This document shows, piece by piece, positions 1 to 6,099 of a stretch of 7,017 nucleotides of DNA. The DNA lies in assembly GCA_030429325.1 (NCBI GenBank), contig JAUICT010000104.1, positions 1 to 7,017 on the forward strand. Direction: 5' to 3'. The position numbers and the translations under genes were made by a program. The notes under the pieces were generated by a model, which was given only the letters and a program-made list of their open reading frames with translations, had not been told where the DNA came from and ran no database searches. Origin of the DNA: Bacteroidia bacterium (lineage in GTDB: Bacteria > Bacteroidota > Bacteroidia > Flavobacteriales > Flavobacteriaceae). The stretch's first letter is position 1, and each line of letters opens with the position of its first letter.

Positions 1-68
1 AAGCTAAGCTCAAAATAAATACATTAATTCGCGAACTTGATGTTTGCATTGCCAAGTTGGCGGATTAG
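1..68 (+). CDS. C-terminal end of an unidentified small protein (5' truncated)
   Basis: An open frame runs in from the left edge (first full codon at 3) and ends at TAG 66-68. It encodes 21 residues, ending in IRELDVCIAKLAD. The alternating hydrophobic and charged residues look like the end of a helical or coiled-coil protein. It stops 14 bp before the zapA start on the same strand, so the two are probably co-transcribed. From memory, flavobacteria often carry a short coiled-coil protein of unknown function directly before zapA with a similar C-terminus, sometimes downstream of pheT. That identification is recall and inference, because only the tail is visible here. Confidence 0.6.
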   Translation, partial: AKLKINTLIRELDVCIAKLAD

Positions 69-82
69 TTTGTTCCAATATG

Positions 83-376
83 ATGGAAGAGAAGCTCAAA
101 ATAAAGCTTTCCATTGCTGATAGGGTATATCCTCTAACAATAGACCCTAAACAGGAGGAAGGATTGCGAAAAGCGGCCAAGAATATTGAAAATTTGGTCA
201 AAAAGTTCGAGCAGAACTATGCTGTCAGGGACAAACAGGACGTTTTGGCCATGTGTGCCCTGCAGTTCGCCTCAAAAATAGAGCAAGGCGGAATAGATCA
301 GTCAGAAGGAACCAAAGCTGCCATGGAACGGCTAAGGGCCCTGAATGATTTGGTGTATTCCAAACTAGGGGAATAA
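83..376 (+). CDS. zapA: Cell division protein ZapA
   Basis: This encodes a 97-residue ZapA-family protein. ZapA binds FtsZ in the cytoplasm and cross-links protofilaments to stabilise the Z-ring. The N-terminal half (residues 5-22, KLKIKLSIADRVYPLTID) is the small beta-rich head of the family. The rest (about 23-95) is helical and forms the dimerisation coiled coil, including the typical segment NYAVRDKQDVLAMCALQFAS at 45-64. The length matches other Bacteroidota ZapA proteins. The frame is open back to 44, but the family begins at MEEKLKI, so I chose the ATG at 83; the adjacent ATG at 80 is equally possible and adds one Met. No Shine-Dalgarno sequence is seen, as is usual in this phylum. A 6S-like RNA follows 25 bp after the stop, then rny. 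Confidence 0.93.
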   Translation: MEEKLKIKLSIADRVYPLTIDPKQEEGLRKAAKNIENLVKKFEQNYAVRDKQDVLAMCALQFASKIEQGGIDQSEGTKAAMERLRALNDLVYSKLGE

Positions 377-401
377 GTTCTTTAAAATAAATATTGTTAC
401 T

Positions 402-571
402 GCCCACATTGGTAATATTTTTTTGACAAACTCAACACTATTATAATTAAAAAGGGTGAGTTTAGGTTGTAAAAGCAGGCCCTACCTGTATAGGGATCCT
501 TGAGCAGCTTGGTAGCCCTAAACCTGTAATTAGGAGTTTGTACAAAACTTCCTCCAGTGTGGGCTTTTTTT
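402..571 (+). ncRNA. ssrS: 6S-like RNA (6S-Flavo type)
   Basis: The zapA-rny gap holds a structured RNA. Visible stems are: P1, 402-412 with 554-564 (11 bp, one G-U); P2, 421-425 with 543-547 continuing as 426-433 with 534-541 (13 bp, one bulged A at 542); P3, 444-449 with 527-532; and P4, 460-466 with 517-523. Asymmetric internal loops separate them, and the apex (467-516) has several possible pairings. A T-run at 565-571 follows P1 directly. A rod of about 170 nt with internal bubbles, located after zapA, fits 6S RNA, which binds the housekeeping RNA polymerase holoenzyme by mimicking an open promoter. Rfam has a flavobacterial family (6S-Flavo), and Escherichia coli ssrS also lies just after zapA. 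The 5' end is inferred from P1; no exact TAnnTTTG box was found upstream. The family assignment rests on location, fold and recall, not a model search. Confidence 0.75.
554..571 (+). terminator. 3' end of the 6S-like RNA: P1 strand plus T-run
   Basis: CCAGTGTGGGC (554-564) is followed directly by seven T residues (565-571). Its pairing partner is not local but lies at 402-412, about 140 nt upstream, so the closing stem of the RNA also seems to serve as the terminator stem. A nearer hairpin (532-539 with 545-553) ends 11 nt before the T-run, too far for a classic intrinsic terminator. If termination is efficient, rny must be transcribed by readthrough or from a promoter I cannot see. Confidence 0.5.
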
Positions 572-590
572 ATAACCAAACATAATCAAC

Positions 591-2162
591 ATGGATAACA
601 TCATAGTAATCGTTATAGCGGCTGTTGTGGGCTTGGCAATAGGATTTGCCATCGCCAAGATGATGGAGAAGGGCAAGGCGACCAAAATCATCTCCAATGC
701 CAAAAGGGATGCATCAAATATCATAAAAGAGGCCAAGAAGGAAGGTGAGAACATCAAAAAGGATAAAATTTTCCAAGCCAAGGAAAAGTTTTTGGAGTTA
801 AAGGCAGAGCATGAAAAAGTAATCATCAATAAGGATAAGAAAATTGGCGAAGCGGAAAAGCGAACCCGGGACAAAGAATCCCAAGTGAGCAGTGAACTTG
901 CCAAGAACAAAAAATTAAATCAGCAACTGGAGCAACAGCTCAAGGAGGTTGATCATAAAAGTGAAATCCTCGACAAGAAACAATCCGAAGTTGAAAAACT
1001 GCACAAGAGCCAAGTACAACAGTTGGAGGTAATCTCGGGCCTATCGGCCGAAGACGCCAAGAGCCAATTGCTTGAATCCTTGAAAGAAACCGCAAAGTCT
1101 GATGCCATGGCTTATCTTCAGAGTACTTTGGAGGAAGCAAAGCTTACAGCACAGCAAGAGGCCAAAAAGATTGTCATCAATACCATCCAACGCATTGGAA
1201 CGGAGGAAGCCGTGGAGAACTGCGTGTCTGTTTTTAATTTGGAGTCTGATGATGTAAAAGGGCGTATCATTGGACGGGAAGGTCGGAATATCCGTGCTTT
1301 GGAAGCAGCCACAGGTGTTGAAATCATTGTGGATGACACACCTGAAGCGATTATCCTGTCTTGTTTTGATTCCGTTCGGAGAGAGGTTGCCCGTCTGTCT
1401 TTGCACCGTTTGGTGACCGATGGACGAATCCACCCAGCACGCATTGAAGAGGTCGTTAAAAAGACCGAAAAACAGATCAACGAAGAAATTGCAGAGATTG
1501 GAAAACGCACCGTAATCGATTTGGGGATTCACGGTCTTCACCCAGAATTGATCAAGGCGGTTGGACGAATGAAATACCGTTCCTCATACGGACAAAACCT
1601 ATTGCAACATTCTAGAGAGGTGGCCAAGCTTTGTGGAGTAATGGCCGCTGAATTGGGACTTAATCCCAAATTAGCCAAACGTGCAGGACTTTTACACGAT
1701 ATTGGAAAAGTACCCATGGCCGAAGTGGAAGTGGAAACACCGCACGCTATATTGGGAATGCAGTGGGCGCAAAAATACGGTGAGAAAAAAGAGGTTTGTA
1801 ATGCCATTGGAGCCCACCATGATGAAATAGAAATGACCACCCTGATTTCCCCCATTGTACAGGTTTGCGATGCCATTAGTGGGGCCCGTCCCGGGGCCCG
1901 TAGACAGGTTTTGGATTCGTACATTCAACGTTTGAAGGACTTGGAAGACATCGCTTTTGGATTCAATGGGGTGCAGAAAGCCTATGCTATTCAAGCGGGT
2001 AGAGAGCTTCGTGTGATTGTGGAGAGTGAAAAGGTAAGCGATGATAAAGCGGCCGAACTTTCATTTGAGATTTCCCAGAAAATACAGACAGATATGACCT
2101 ATCCCGGCCAGGTGAAGGTCACCGTGATTCGTGAGACCCGTTCAGTAAATGTGGCAAAGTAA
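591..2162 (+). CDS. rny: Ribonuclease Y
   Basis: This encodes a 523-residue RNase Y, the membrane-anchored endoribonuclease that starts mRNA decay and processing in many bacteria. Domains in order: one N-terminal membrane helix (about residues 3-23, IIVIVIAAVVGLAIGFAIA), a long charged coiled coil (about 28-190), a KH RNA-binding domain (about 212-275) with the loop GRIIGREGRNIR at 224-235, and an HD metal-dependent hydrolase domain (about 335-430). HD-domain metal ligands visible are H340 (LLQHSREV), H369-D370 (LLHDIGK), H409-H410 (GAHHDE) and D427 (VQVCDAISGARPGARR). The C-terminal family domain ends in YPGQVKVTVIRETRS. Length is normal and all key residues are present. The ATG at 591 directly precedes the membrane helix. 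There is no Shine-Dalgarno sequence; the leader is AT-rich (571-590). It follows the 6S-like RNA by about 20 bp and converges on a methyltransferase gene with 12 bp between stops. Confidence 0.97.
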   Translation: MDNIIVIVIAAVVGLAIGFAIAKMMEKGKATKIISNAKRDASNIIKEAKKEGENIKKDKIFQAKEKFLELKAEHEKVIINKDKKIGEAEKRTRDKESQVSSELAKNKKLNQQLEQQLKEVDHKSEILDKKQSEVEKLHKSQVQQLEVISGLSAEDAKSQLLESLKETAKSDAMAYLQSTLEEAKLTAQQEAKKIVINTIQRIGTEEAVENCVSVFNLESDDVKGRIIGREGRNIRALEAATGVEIIVDDTPEAIILSCFDSVRREVARLSLHRLVTDGRIHPARIEEVVKKTEKQINEEIAEIGKRTVIDLGIHGLHPELIKAVGRMKYRSSYGQNLLQHSREVAKLCGVMAAELGLNPKLAKRAGLLHDIGKVPMAEVEVETPHAILGMQWAQKYGEKKEVCNAIGAHHDEIEMTTLISPIVQVCDAISGARPGARRQVLDSYIQRLKDLEDIAFGFNGVQKAYAIQAGRELRVIVESEKVSDDKAAELSFEISQKIQTDMTYPGQVKVTVIRETRSVNVAK

Positions 2163-2174
2163 GGTAGACGGTTT

Positions 2175-2999
2175 TTATTTTTGATAAACACCACTTTCCA
2201 AGCACAATACCCCTTTCTGAAAGTGGGCCAAAAGATTGGTGAGTTTGGGTTTTGTGGATTCTCCCATTAAAACGTTCAATCCCAGTTTAGGAGGTCCAAA
2301 CTCAGCAATACGAGCTAAGAGCGAAGTAAAAAAAGCTGCTCCAGCTTGGGTTTGGTCTTTTTTTGATTTTAAAGTAAAGCCCAATTCTGCCATGATTTTT
2401 GCCATTTCTTCACCTTTGAAGAGAAAACTTAATCCTTCATGGGCCGCCCATGGCATGGGGTAGGTGACATCTTCATCGCTCTTTCTAAAAATATCATAGT
2501 ATAAAAAGTGCCCTCCGGGGCATAATACCCTGTAAGCTTCGCTATAGAATTTTTGTTTGTCGGGGATGTTCATTTGTACGTGTTGGGTCCAGACTACATC
2601 AAACGAGTTGTCTTCAAAAGGAAGTTCGGTGGCACTTCCTTGAACAAACTGGGTTTTATCACCAAGCCCTACCAGTTTGGAAAGAGCATTGGCCGTGTTT
2701 ACAAACTCTGCGCTCAAATCTATCCCGGTGGCATGGCAATCATATTCATCGGCCAACATTCGGCAAGGGCCGCCAAGACCACTGCCCATATCCAATACTT
2801 TCCGTCCTTTTAAAGGAACGGTAGATGCCAATTCTCTTGAAACTTCCGCTCCCCTTACATGAAATTCATCCACACCGGCAATGTCACTGCGCTGAACCTG
2901 ATTTAGGTCCACACCTTTCTCTTTCAATCGATTTATAATCTCCCCAAACAGATTTTCCTTGAGATAATGGGCTTCAATGTTTTGGTTCAATGCATCCAT
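2175..2999 (-). CDS. Class I SAM-dependent methyltransferase (UbiE / dimethylglycine-methyltransferase-like)
   Basis: This encodes a 274-residue cytosolic methyltransferase with a Rossmann-like SAM-binding fold. Motif I is VLDMGSGLGGP at 68-78. The acidic residue expected to bind the SAM ribose is D94 in GIDLS. Motif II spans 121-136 (SATELPFEDNSFDVV), and the motif III region is LCPGGHFLYYDI at 159-170. DEFHVRG (44-50) and WTQHVQMNIPDK (137-148) recall a subfamily of small-molecule methyltransferases related to glycine/sarcosine/dimethylglycine N-methyltransferases and to UbiE/Coq5. The substrate cannot be read from the sequence, so no symbol is given. The C-terminal third (about 180-274) is probably a substrate cap. 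Its stop lies 12 bp from the rny stop (convergent). The DUF349 gene lies 145 bp upstream on the same strand. The start has no Shine-Dalgarno sequence, and a small inverted repeat lies in its leader. Confidence 0.88.
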   Translation of the reverse strand: MDALNQNIEAHYLKENLFGEIINRLKEKGVDLNQVQRSDIAGVDEFHVRGAEVSRELASTVPLKGRKVLDMGSGLGGPCRMLADEYDCHATGIDLSAEFVNTANALSKLVGLGDKTQFVQGSATELPFEDNSFDVVWTQHVQMNIPDKQKFYSEAYRVLCPGGHFLYYDIFRKSDEDVTYPMPWAAHEGLSFLFKGEEMAKIMAELGFTLKSKKDQTQAGAAFFTSLLARIAEFGPPKLGLNVLMGESTKPKLTNLLAHFQKGVLCLESGVYQK

Positions 3000-3012
3000 A
3001 TCTTGATAAAAA

Positions 3013-3038
3013 TGGGTTCAACCCAAGTGAATGGGTTG
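3013..3038. repeat. Inverted repeat of TGGGTT half-sites upstream of the methyltransferase
   Basis: TGGGTT-C-AACCCA (3013-3025) is a perfect 6+6 bp palindrome. A third half-site, TGGGTTG, lies at 3032-3038 and pairs with CAACCCA (3019-3025) as a 7-bp stem with a 6-nt loop. The element lies 14-39 bp before the methyltransferase start on its upstream side, so it could be an operator or a leader hairpin. No T-run makes it a terminator for the DUF349 gene, and no TAnnTTTG box was found nearby. Its function is unknown. Confidence 0.4.
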
Positions 3039-3144
3039 TAGTAGGGGGGAATGTTGAAACTCTTACAAGACATTGGCAGAATCCTTAATGAATCTGACGT
3101 TATGGAGAACTTCGTGAAATGTCTATAAAGAAAAGAGTTGGAAC

Positions 3145-5205
3145 CTATTCTTCCTCGGAAGAACTTTCCTCTTCTTCCGCTTCCCGATTCAACCTATTCT
3201 CAAGGATGTTCAGCTTCTTCATTTTTTCTTTCCAAGTTTGAAGGGCTTCTTTTTGTTTGTCCAGCTTATTGATGACCTCTTTCACTAAAGGATTGTCTTC
3301 GGAATCATTGGAGAAAAACTGAAGATTGTTCTCCAATTGGCGAATATCCGATTTTACTTCATCAATTTTACGCTTTATAAAAACACGTTCGTTGCCAATG
3401 GCACGATTATCCTCGGTTTTTGCGAGTTCTTGTACCTTGTTGCCATACTTGAGCAGCTCGGATTGCTGTTTTCCTATTCCCAATTTATGGAAGAGGGCAT
3501 CCATGATTTTGTTGAATTTACCATTGATGTGCTTTTTGTTATATGGGATATGACCATAGCTTTTCCATTCGGCCAGAAACTTTTTAAGGGTTTCCAAATC
3601 CTTGTCATTATTCCCACTTAGCTTAAAGGCACGAAGGCGTTCCAGACAGGCTGTCTTCTTTTCCAAGTTCTCATATTCCTCTTTATGGGCTTCGTTCTTT
3701 TCGGCATGTAATCGATTAAAATAATGGTTGCAGGCATTTTTGAACTCGTTCCAGATTTTATCGGAATATTTTCGGGGAACATGGCCAATTTTTTTCCACT
3801 CGCTTTGAATCCGTTTCATTTCTGGGGTGGATGTATTCCAATCATCGCTATCTTTTAAAGATAGAGCGAGCTCCAGAAGAGCTCTTTTCTTCTCCAAGTT
3901 CTTGTGCTGTTCCTTTTTCTGGTTTTTGTAAAAGGCATTTTTGTTCCTGTTGAATTTCCGGACAGCTTCCTTAAAGGCGCTCCATGTTTCCTCGTTGACC
4001 TTTTGAGGAACCTTACCTGCCTTGAAAAAGGAATCCCTAAGAGCTTCAACTTGTTTGATTTGTTGTTGAAGGGCTCGGTGGTTATCGGTCACATTTTCCG
4101 CGATGTTGGCGATTTCAGCAATGATATCCTGCTTTTTCTCAAGGTTTTTTTCGTAAACCTTTTCAAGTTCTTGGAAATGCTCTTGCCTACGTTGGTGCAT
4201 GGCCTTGGTGGCATTACTGAAACGGTCCCAAACCTCTTCACGCTGCTCCTTGGCCACTGGGCCAATGTCTTCTTTCCAGATTTTGTGCAAGGTTTGTAAC
4301 TCCCGAAAAGCTTTGCCCAAGTCTGGCTCGTTCACCAATGCTTCAGCACGCTCCACCAATTTGAGTTTTTCTTCCAGATTGTGCTTAAAATCAAGGTCAC
4401 GCAACTCACGGTTTAGGTGGAGAAAATCATAAAAGATTTCCATATGGTGGTGGTAGGTGCGCCAAACATCATTATAACTGGTCCTAGGGACTGGACCTGC
4501 ATTCTTCCAATTTTCTTGGAGTTCCTTAAAATTCTTATAAGTGGTGTTGATGTCTTCCTCTACATCAATAAGCCCTTTAAGCTGCTCAATGATTTCCAAT
4601 CGCTTTTGGAGGTTGCTCTTCAGCGTTTGCTCCAACTGTTTATAGTAGTGGTCACGTTTTTCACGATAATCGGAATAGACCTCGTTGAACTGCCTTTTGG
4701 CAACCGAGTTGTACTTAAAATCCACTTCGTTGCCACCTTTGGATACGAATTCTTCCTTTTTGTGCTCTAAGAATTCTTGGAATTTTTGGTCAAACTCATA
4801 TTTAATGGAGCTTACGTGTTTGCCAATGGCTTGTATCTTTTCATTTCGTATAAGGCGCTGGAGCTCACCCACAAGATTTTCCATGGACATGGAATGATAA
4901 TCCAGCATAGGGATGAAATGCCTTTTTTCATTGTCTGTGTCTTCAGCATCCTCGGCATTGTCAGCATCTATTTCATCGATTGCCTCATTGGAATCTTCGG
5001 TATCCGCTTTTTTTTCTTCCTCACCTTTCTCAGGATTTGGGGGAGCGGTTTCTTCGGATTTAGTGTTCTCTATAGTTTCAGGAACAGTATCATCGGACGA
5101 CTTTGGGTCAGAAATGGGGCTTTCCTCCAAGGTTTTCTTAGTAGTGTCCGATATATGCTCTGTGCCACCTTCAGCTTGCTGAAGTTTATGATCATTTTCC
5201 TGCAT
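3145..5205 (-). CDS. DUF349-repeat protein with acidic N-terminus
   Basis: This encodes a 686-residue, highly charged, helical protein with no signal peptide or membrane segment, so it is probably cytoplasmic. Residues 1-95 are low-complexity and acidic. From about 195 to 575 there are five repeats of about 77-83 residues. Each starts with an NL(E/Q)(K/E)(K/R) helix (198, 276, 354, 436, 513) and contains the DUF349 signature W(K)-x-G-(P/H/K)-(V/I)-P followed by an aromatic-rich helix: W233 (NAGPVPR), W310 (DIGPVAK), F393 (KAGKVPQ), W470 (KIGHVPR) and W547 (SYGHIPY). Repeat 3 has Phe in place of the Trp. A coiled coil (about 575-670) and an acidic Ser/Glu tail follow. Function is not established to my knowledge; the gene commonly sits after aroE in flavobacteria. 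The frame is open to 5247, but I chose the ATG at 5205 because a Shine-Dalgarno-like AAAGGAG lies 7 nt upstream. Confidence 0.9.
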   Translation of the reverse strand: MQENDHKLQQAEGGTEHISDTTKKTLEESPISDPKSSDDTVPETIENTKSEETAPPNPEKGEEEKKADTEDSNEAIDEIDADNAEDAEDTDNEKRHFIPMLDYHSMSMENLVGELQRLIRNEKIQAIGKHVSSIKYEFDQKFQEFLEHKKEEFVSKGGNEVDFKYNSVAKRQFNEVYSDYREKRDHYYKQLEQTLKSNLQKRLEIIEQLKGLIDVEEDINTTYKNFKELQENWKNAGPVPRTSYNDVWRTYHHHMEIFYDFLHLNRELRDLDFKHNLEEKLKLVERAEALVNEPDLGKAFRELQTLHKIWKEDIGPVAKEQREEVWDRFSNATKAMHQRRQEHFQELEKVYEKNLEKKQDIIAEIANIAENVTDNHRALQQQIKQVEALRDSFFKAGKVPQKVNEETWSAFKEAVRKFNRNKNAFYKNQKKEQHKNLEKKRALLELALSLKDSDDWNTSTPEMKRIQSEWKKIGHVPRKYSDKIWNEFKNACNHYFNRLHAEKNEAHKEEYENLEKKTACLERLRAFKLSGNNDKDLETLKKFLAEWKSYGHIPYNKKHINGKFNKIMDALFHKLGIGKQQSELLKYGNKVQELAKTEDNRAIGNERVFIKRKIDEVKSDIRQLENNLQFFSNDSEDNPLVKEVINKLDKQKEALQTWKEKMKKLNILENRLNREAEEEESSSEEE

Positions 5206-5212
5206 TAGTAGT

Positions 5213-5219
5213 CTCCTTT
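5213..5219 (-). promoter_or_regulatory. Shine-Dalgarno-like site of the DUF349 gene
   Basis: On the minus strand AAAGGAG is followed by a 7-nt spacer and the ATG at 5205-5203. This decides between that start and the in-frame ATG 14 codons upstream. Such sites are uncommon in Bacteroidota, and no other gene start in this window has one. Confidence 0.55.
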
Positions 5220-5271
5220 CCTTTGGATTGATGATAATTATAGCCAATTTAGCAACTTAATTGTCTAATAG

Positions 5272-5279
5272 CAAAAGTA
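5272..5279 (-). promoter_or_regulatory. Bacteroidota-type -7 promoter box for the DUF349 gene
   Basis: The minus strand reads TACTTTTG, an exact match to TAnnTTTG, the -7 element recognised by the Bacteroidota primary sigma factor. It lies about 67 bp upstream of the DUF349 gene start, implying a leader of roughly 60 nt. No clear TTG -33 element is present at the usual distance; the region there is A-rich. It would let the DUF349 gene be transcribed independently of aroE. Confidence 0.5.
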
Positions 5280-5346
5280 TTGATTCTTCTTTTGCGGAAG
5301 TTTTTTGTTGTGCGGATTGGCCATAATGGCGCACTGTTGACCTTTT

Positions 5347-6099
5347 TTAAGGTGTATTCCAGATTTTCCAAGCTTTTTCAGCTTGGTATTGAAGCATTGA
5401 TAAACCGTTGCAGATGGCAGCCCCATTACCCTCTCCCATAGCCAAAAAGGTAGTTTTTTCTGGGTTGTAGATCAAATCGTATAGCAAATGGTCGCTTCCA
5501 ACGAACTGATAGGGTAAATCTGGCTTTTCCAAGACATTGGGATGAGTGCCCAAAGGAGTACAGTTTATAATGACGGTATGCGTCTCAATAATATCCTTGT
5601 TCAATTCATCATAGGTGAACTGCCCGGTTTTCTTGGTTCTGGAGACGAATGTATTGGCAATGCCCAACTCGTTCAATACAAAGTTAATGGCTTTGGAAGC
5701 TCCTCCCGTACCTAAAACAAGTGCCTTGGTATGATGGGGTTTCAAGAAGGGTTTTAGTGATGTTTTAAAGCCATAAGCATCGGTATTGAATCCTTTTAGG
5801 CCTTGTTCGGTAAACTTAATGGTGTTCACGGCGCCAATCTCCCTTGCTTGTCCATCCATGTCATCCAGATAAGGAATAACAGCTTCTTTATATGGAATGG
5901 TTACATTGAGACCCTTGAGTTTGTTCTGGGACAAAACTTGACCTAATTCCGATATTTCTTGGAGGTCGAAGTTCTCATAACTATGGTCCACCAATCCCAA
6001 GTCCTTGAATTTTTGGGTGAAATACCCTTGGGAGAAGGAGTATGAAATGTTTTTACCGAGTAGTCCGTACCTGTTTTTTTTCTTTCCTGTTTTTTCCAT
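5347..6099 (-). CDS. aroE: Shikimate dehydrogenase (NADP+)
   Basis: This encodes a 250-residue AroE, which reduces 3-dehydroshikimate to shikimate with NADPH, the fourth step of the chorismate pathway to aromatic amino acids and folate. The shikimate-binding serines lie in NISYSFSQGYF (18-27). NVTIPYK at 65-71 carries the catalytic Lys (K71), GAVNTI at 89-94 holds the substrate-binding Asn (N92), and FNTDAYG at 104-110 has the catalytic Asp (D107). The dinucleotide loop is LGTGGASKA (129-137), and SRT (153-155) is the NADP phosphate-binding position. NCTPLGT (179-185), YDLIYNP (207-213) and the end motif GLSMLQYQA with Q239 complete the family set. The length is slightly short, as in other Bacteroidota AroE. 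The first in-frame ATG downstream is M81, so the start must be 6099 or a rare codon. It overlaps the upstream DUF368 gene by 47 nt, which suggests translational coupling. Confidence 0.96.
   Translation of the reverse strand: MEKTGKKKNRYGLLGKNISYSFSQGYFTQKFKDLGLVDHSYENFDLQEISELGQVLSQNKLKGLNVTIPYKEAVIPYLDDMDGQAREIGAVNTIKFTEQGLKGFNTDAYGFKTSLKPFLKPHHTKALVLGTGGASKAINFVLNELGIANTFVSRTKKTGQFTYDELNKDIIETHTVIINCTPLGTHPNVLEKPDLPYQFVGSDHLLYDLIYNPEKTTFLAMGEGNGAAICNGLSMLQYQAEKAWKIWNTP

Noticed and set aside
423..447. TTGACA (423-428) and TATAAT (442-447) as a sigma-70-like promoter for rny or the small RNA
   Set aside because: The spacer is only 13 bp, the phylum uses TTG/TAnnTTTG instead, and most of these bases are paired within the long-range fold of the 6S-like RNA.
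1041..1541. Minus-strand open frames inside rny (also 1118-1510 and 1538-1924)
   Set aside because: They lie opposite conserved RNase Y domains, lack recognisable motifs and have no upstream signals.
1881..1901. GC-rich repeated GGGGCCCGT within rny
   Set aside because: It encodes the conserved ARPGAR part of the HD-domain region; the repetition follows from the protein sequence and the frame is intact.
2170..2192. Possible bidirectional terminator between rny and the methyltransferase gene
   Set aside because: The best stem (2170-2178 with 2184-2192) is almost all A-T with a mismatch and overlaps a coding end, so it is too weak to call.
3904..4299. Plus-strand open frames inside the DUF349 gene (also 4417-4770 and 4777-5208)
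   Set aside because: They are antisense shadows of a well-supported repeat protein; their apparent hydrophobicity comes from complementing Lys/Glu-rich codons.
5320..5330. GCCATaATGGC palindrome downstream of aroE
   Set aside because: A short 5+5 bp palindrome with a one-base centre and no T-run is expected by chance and gives no convincing terminator or operator.
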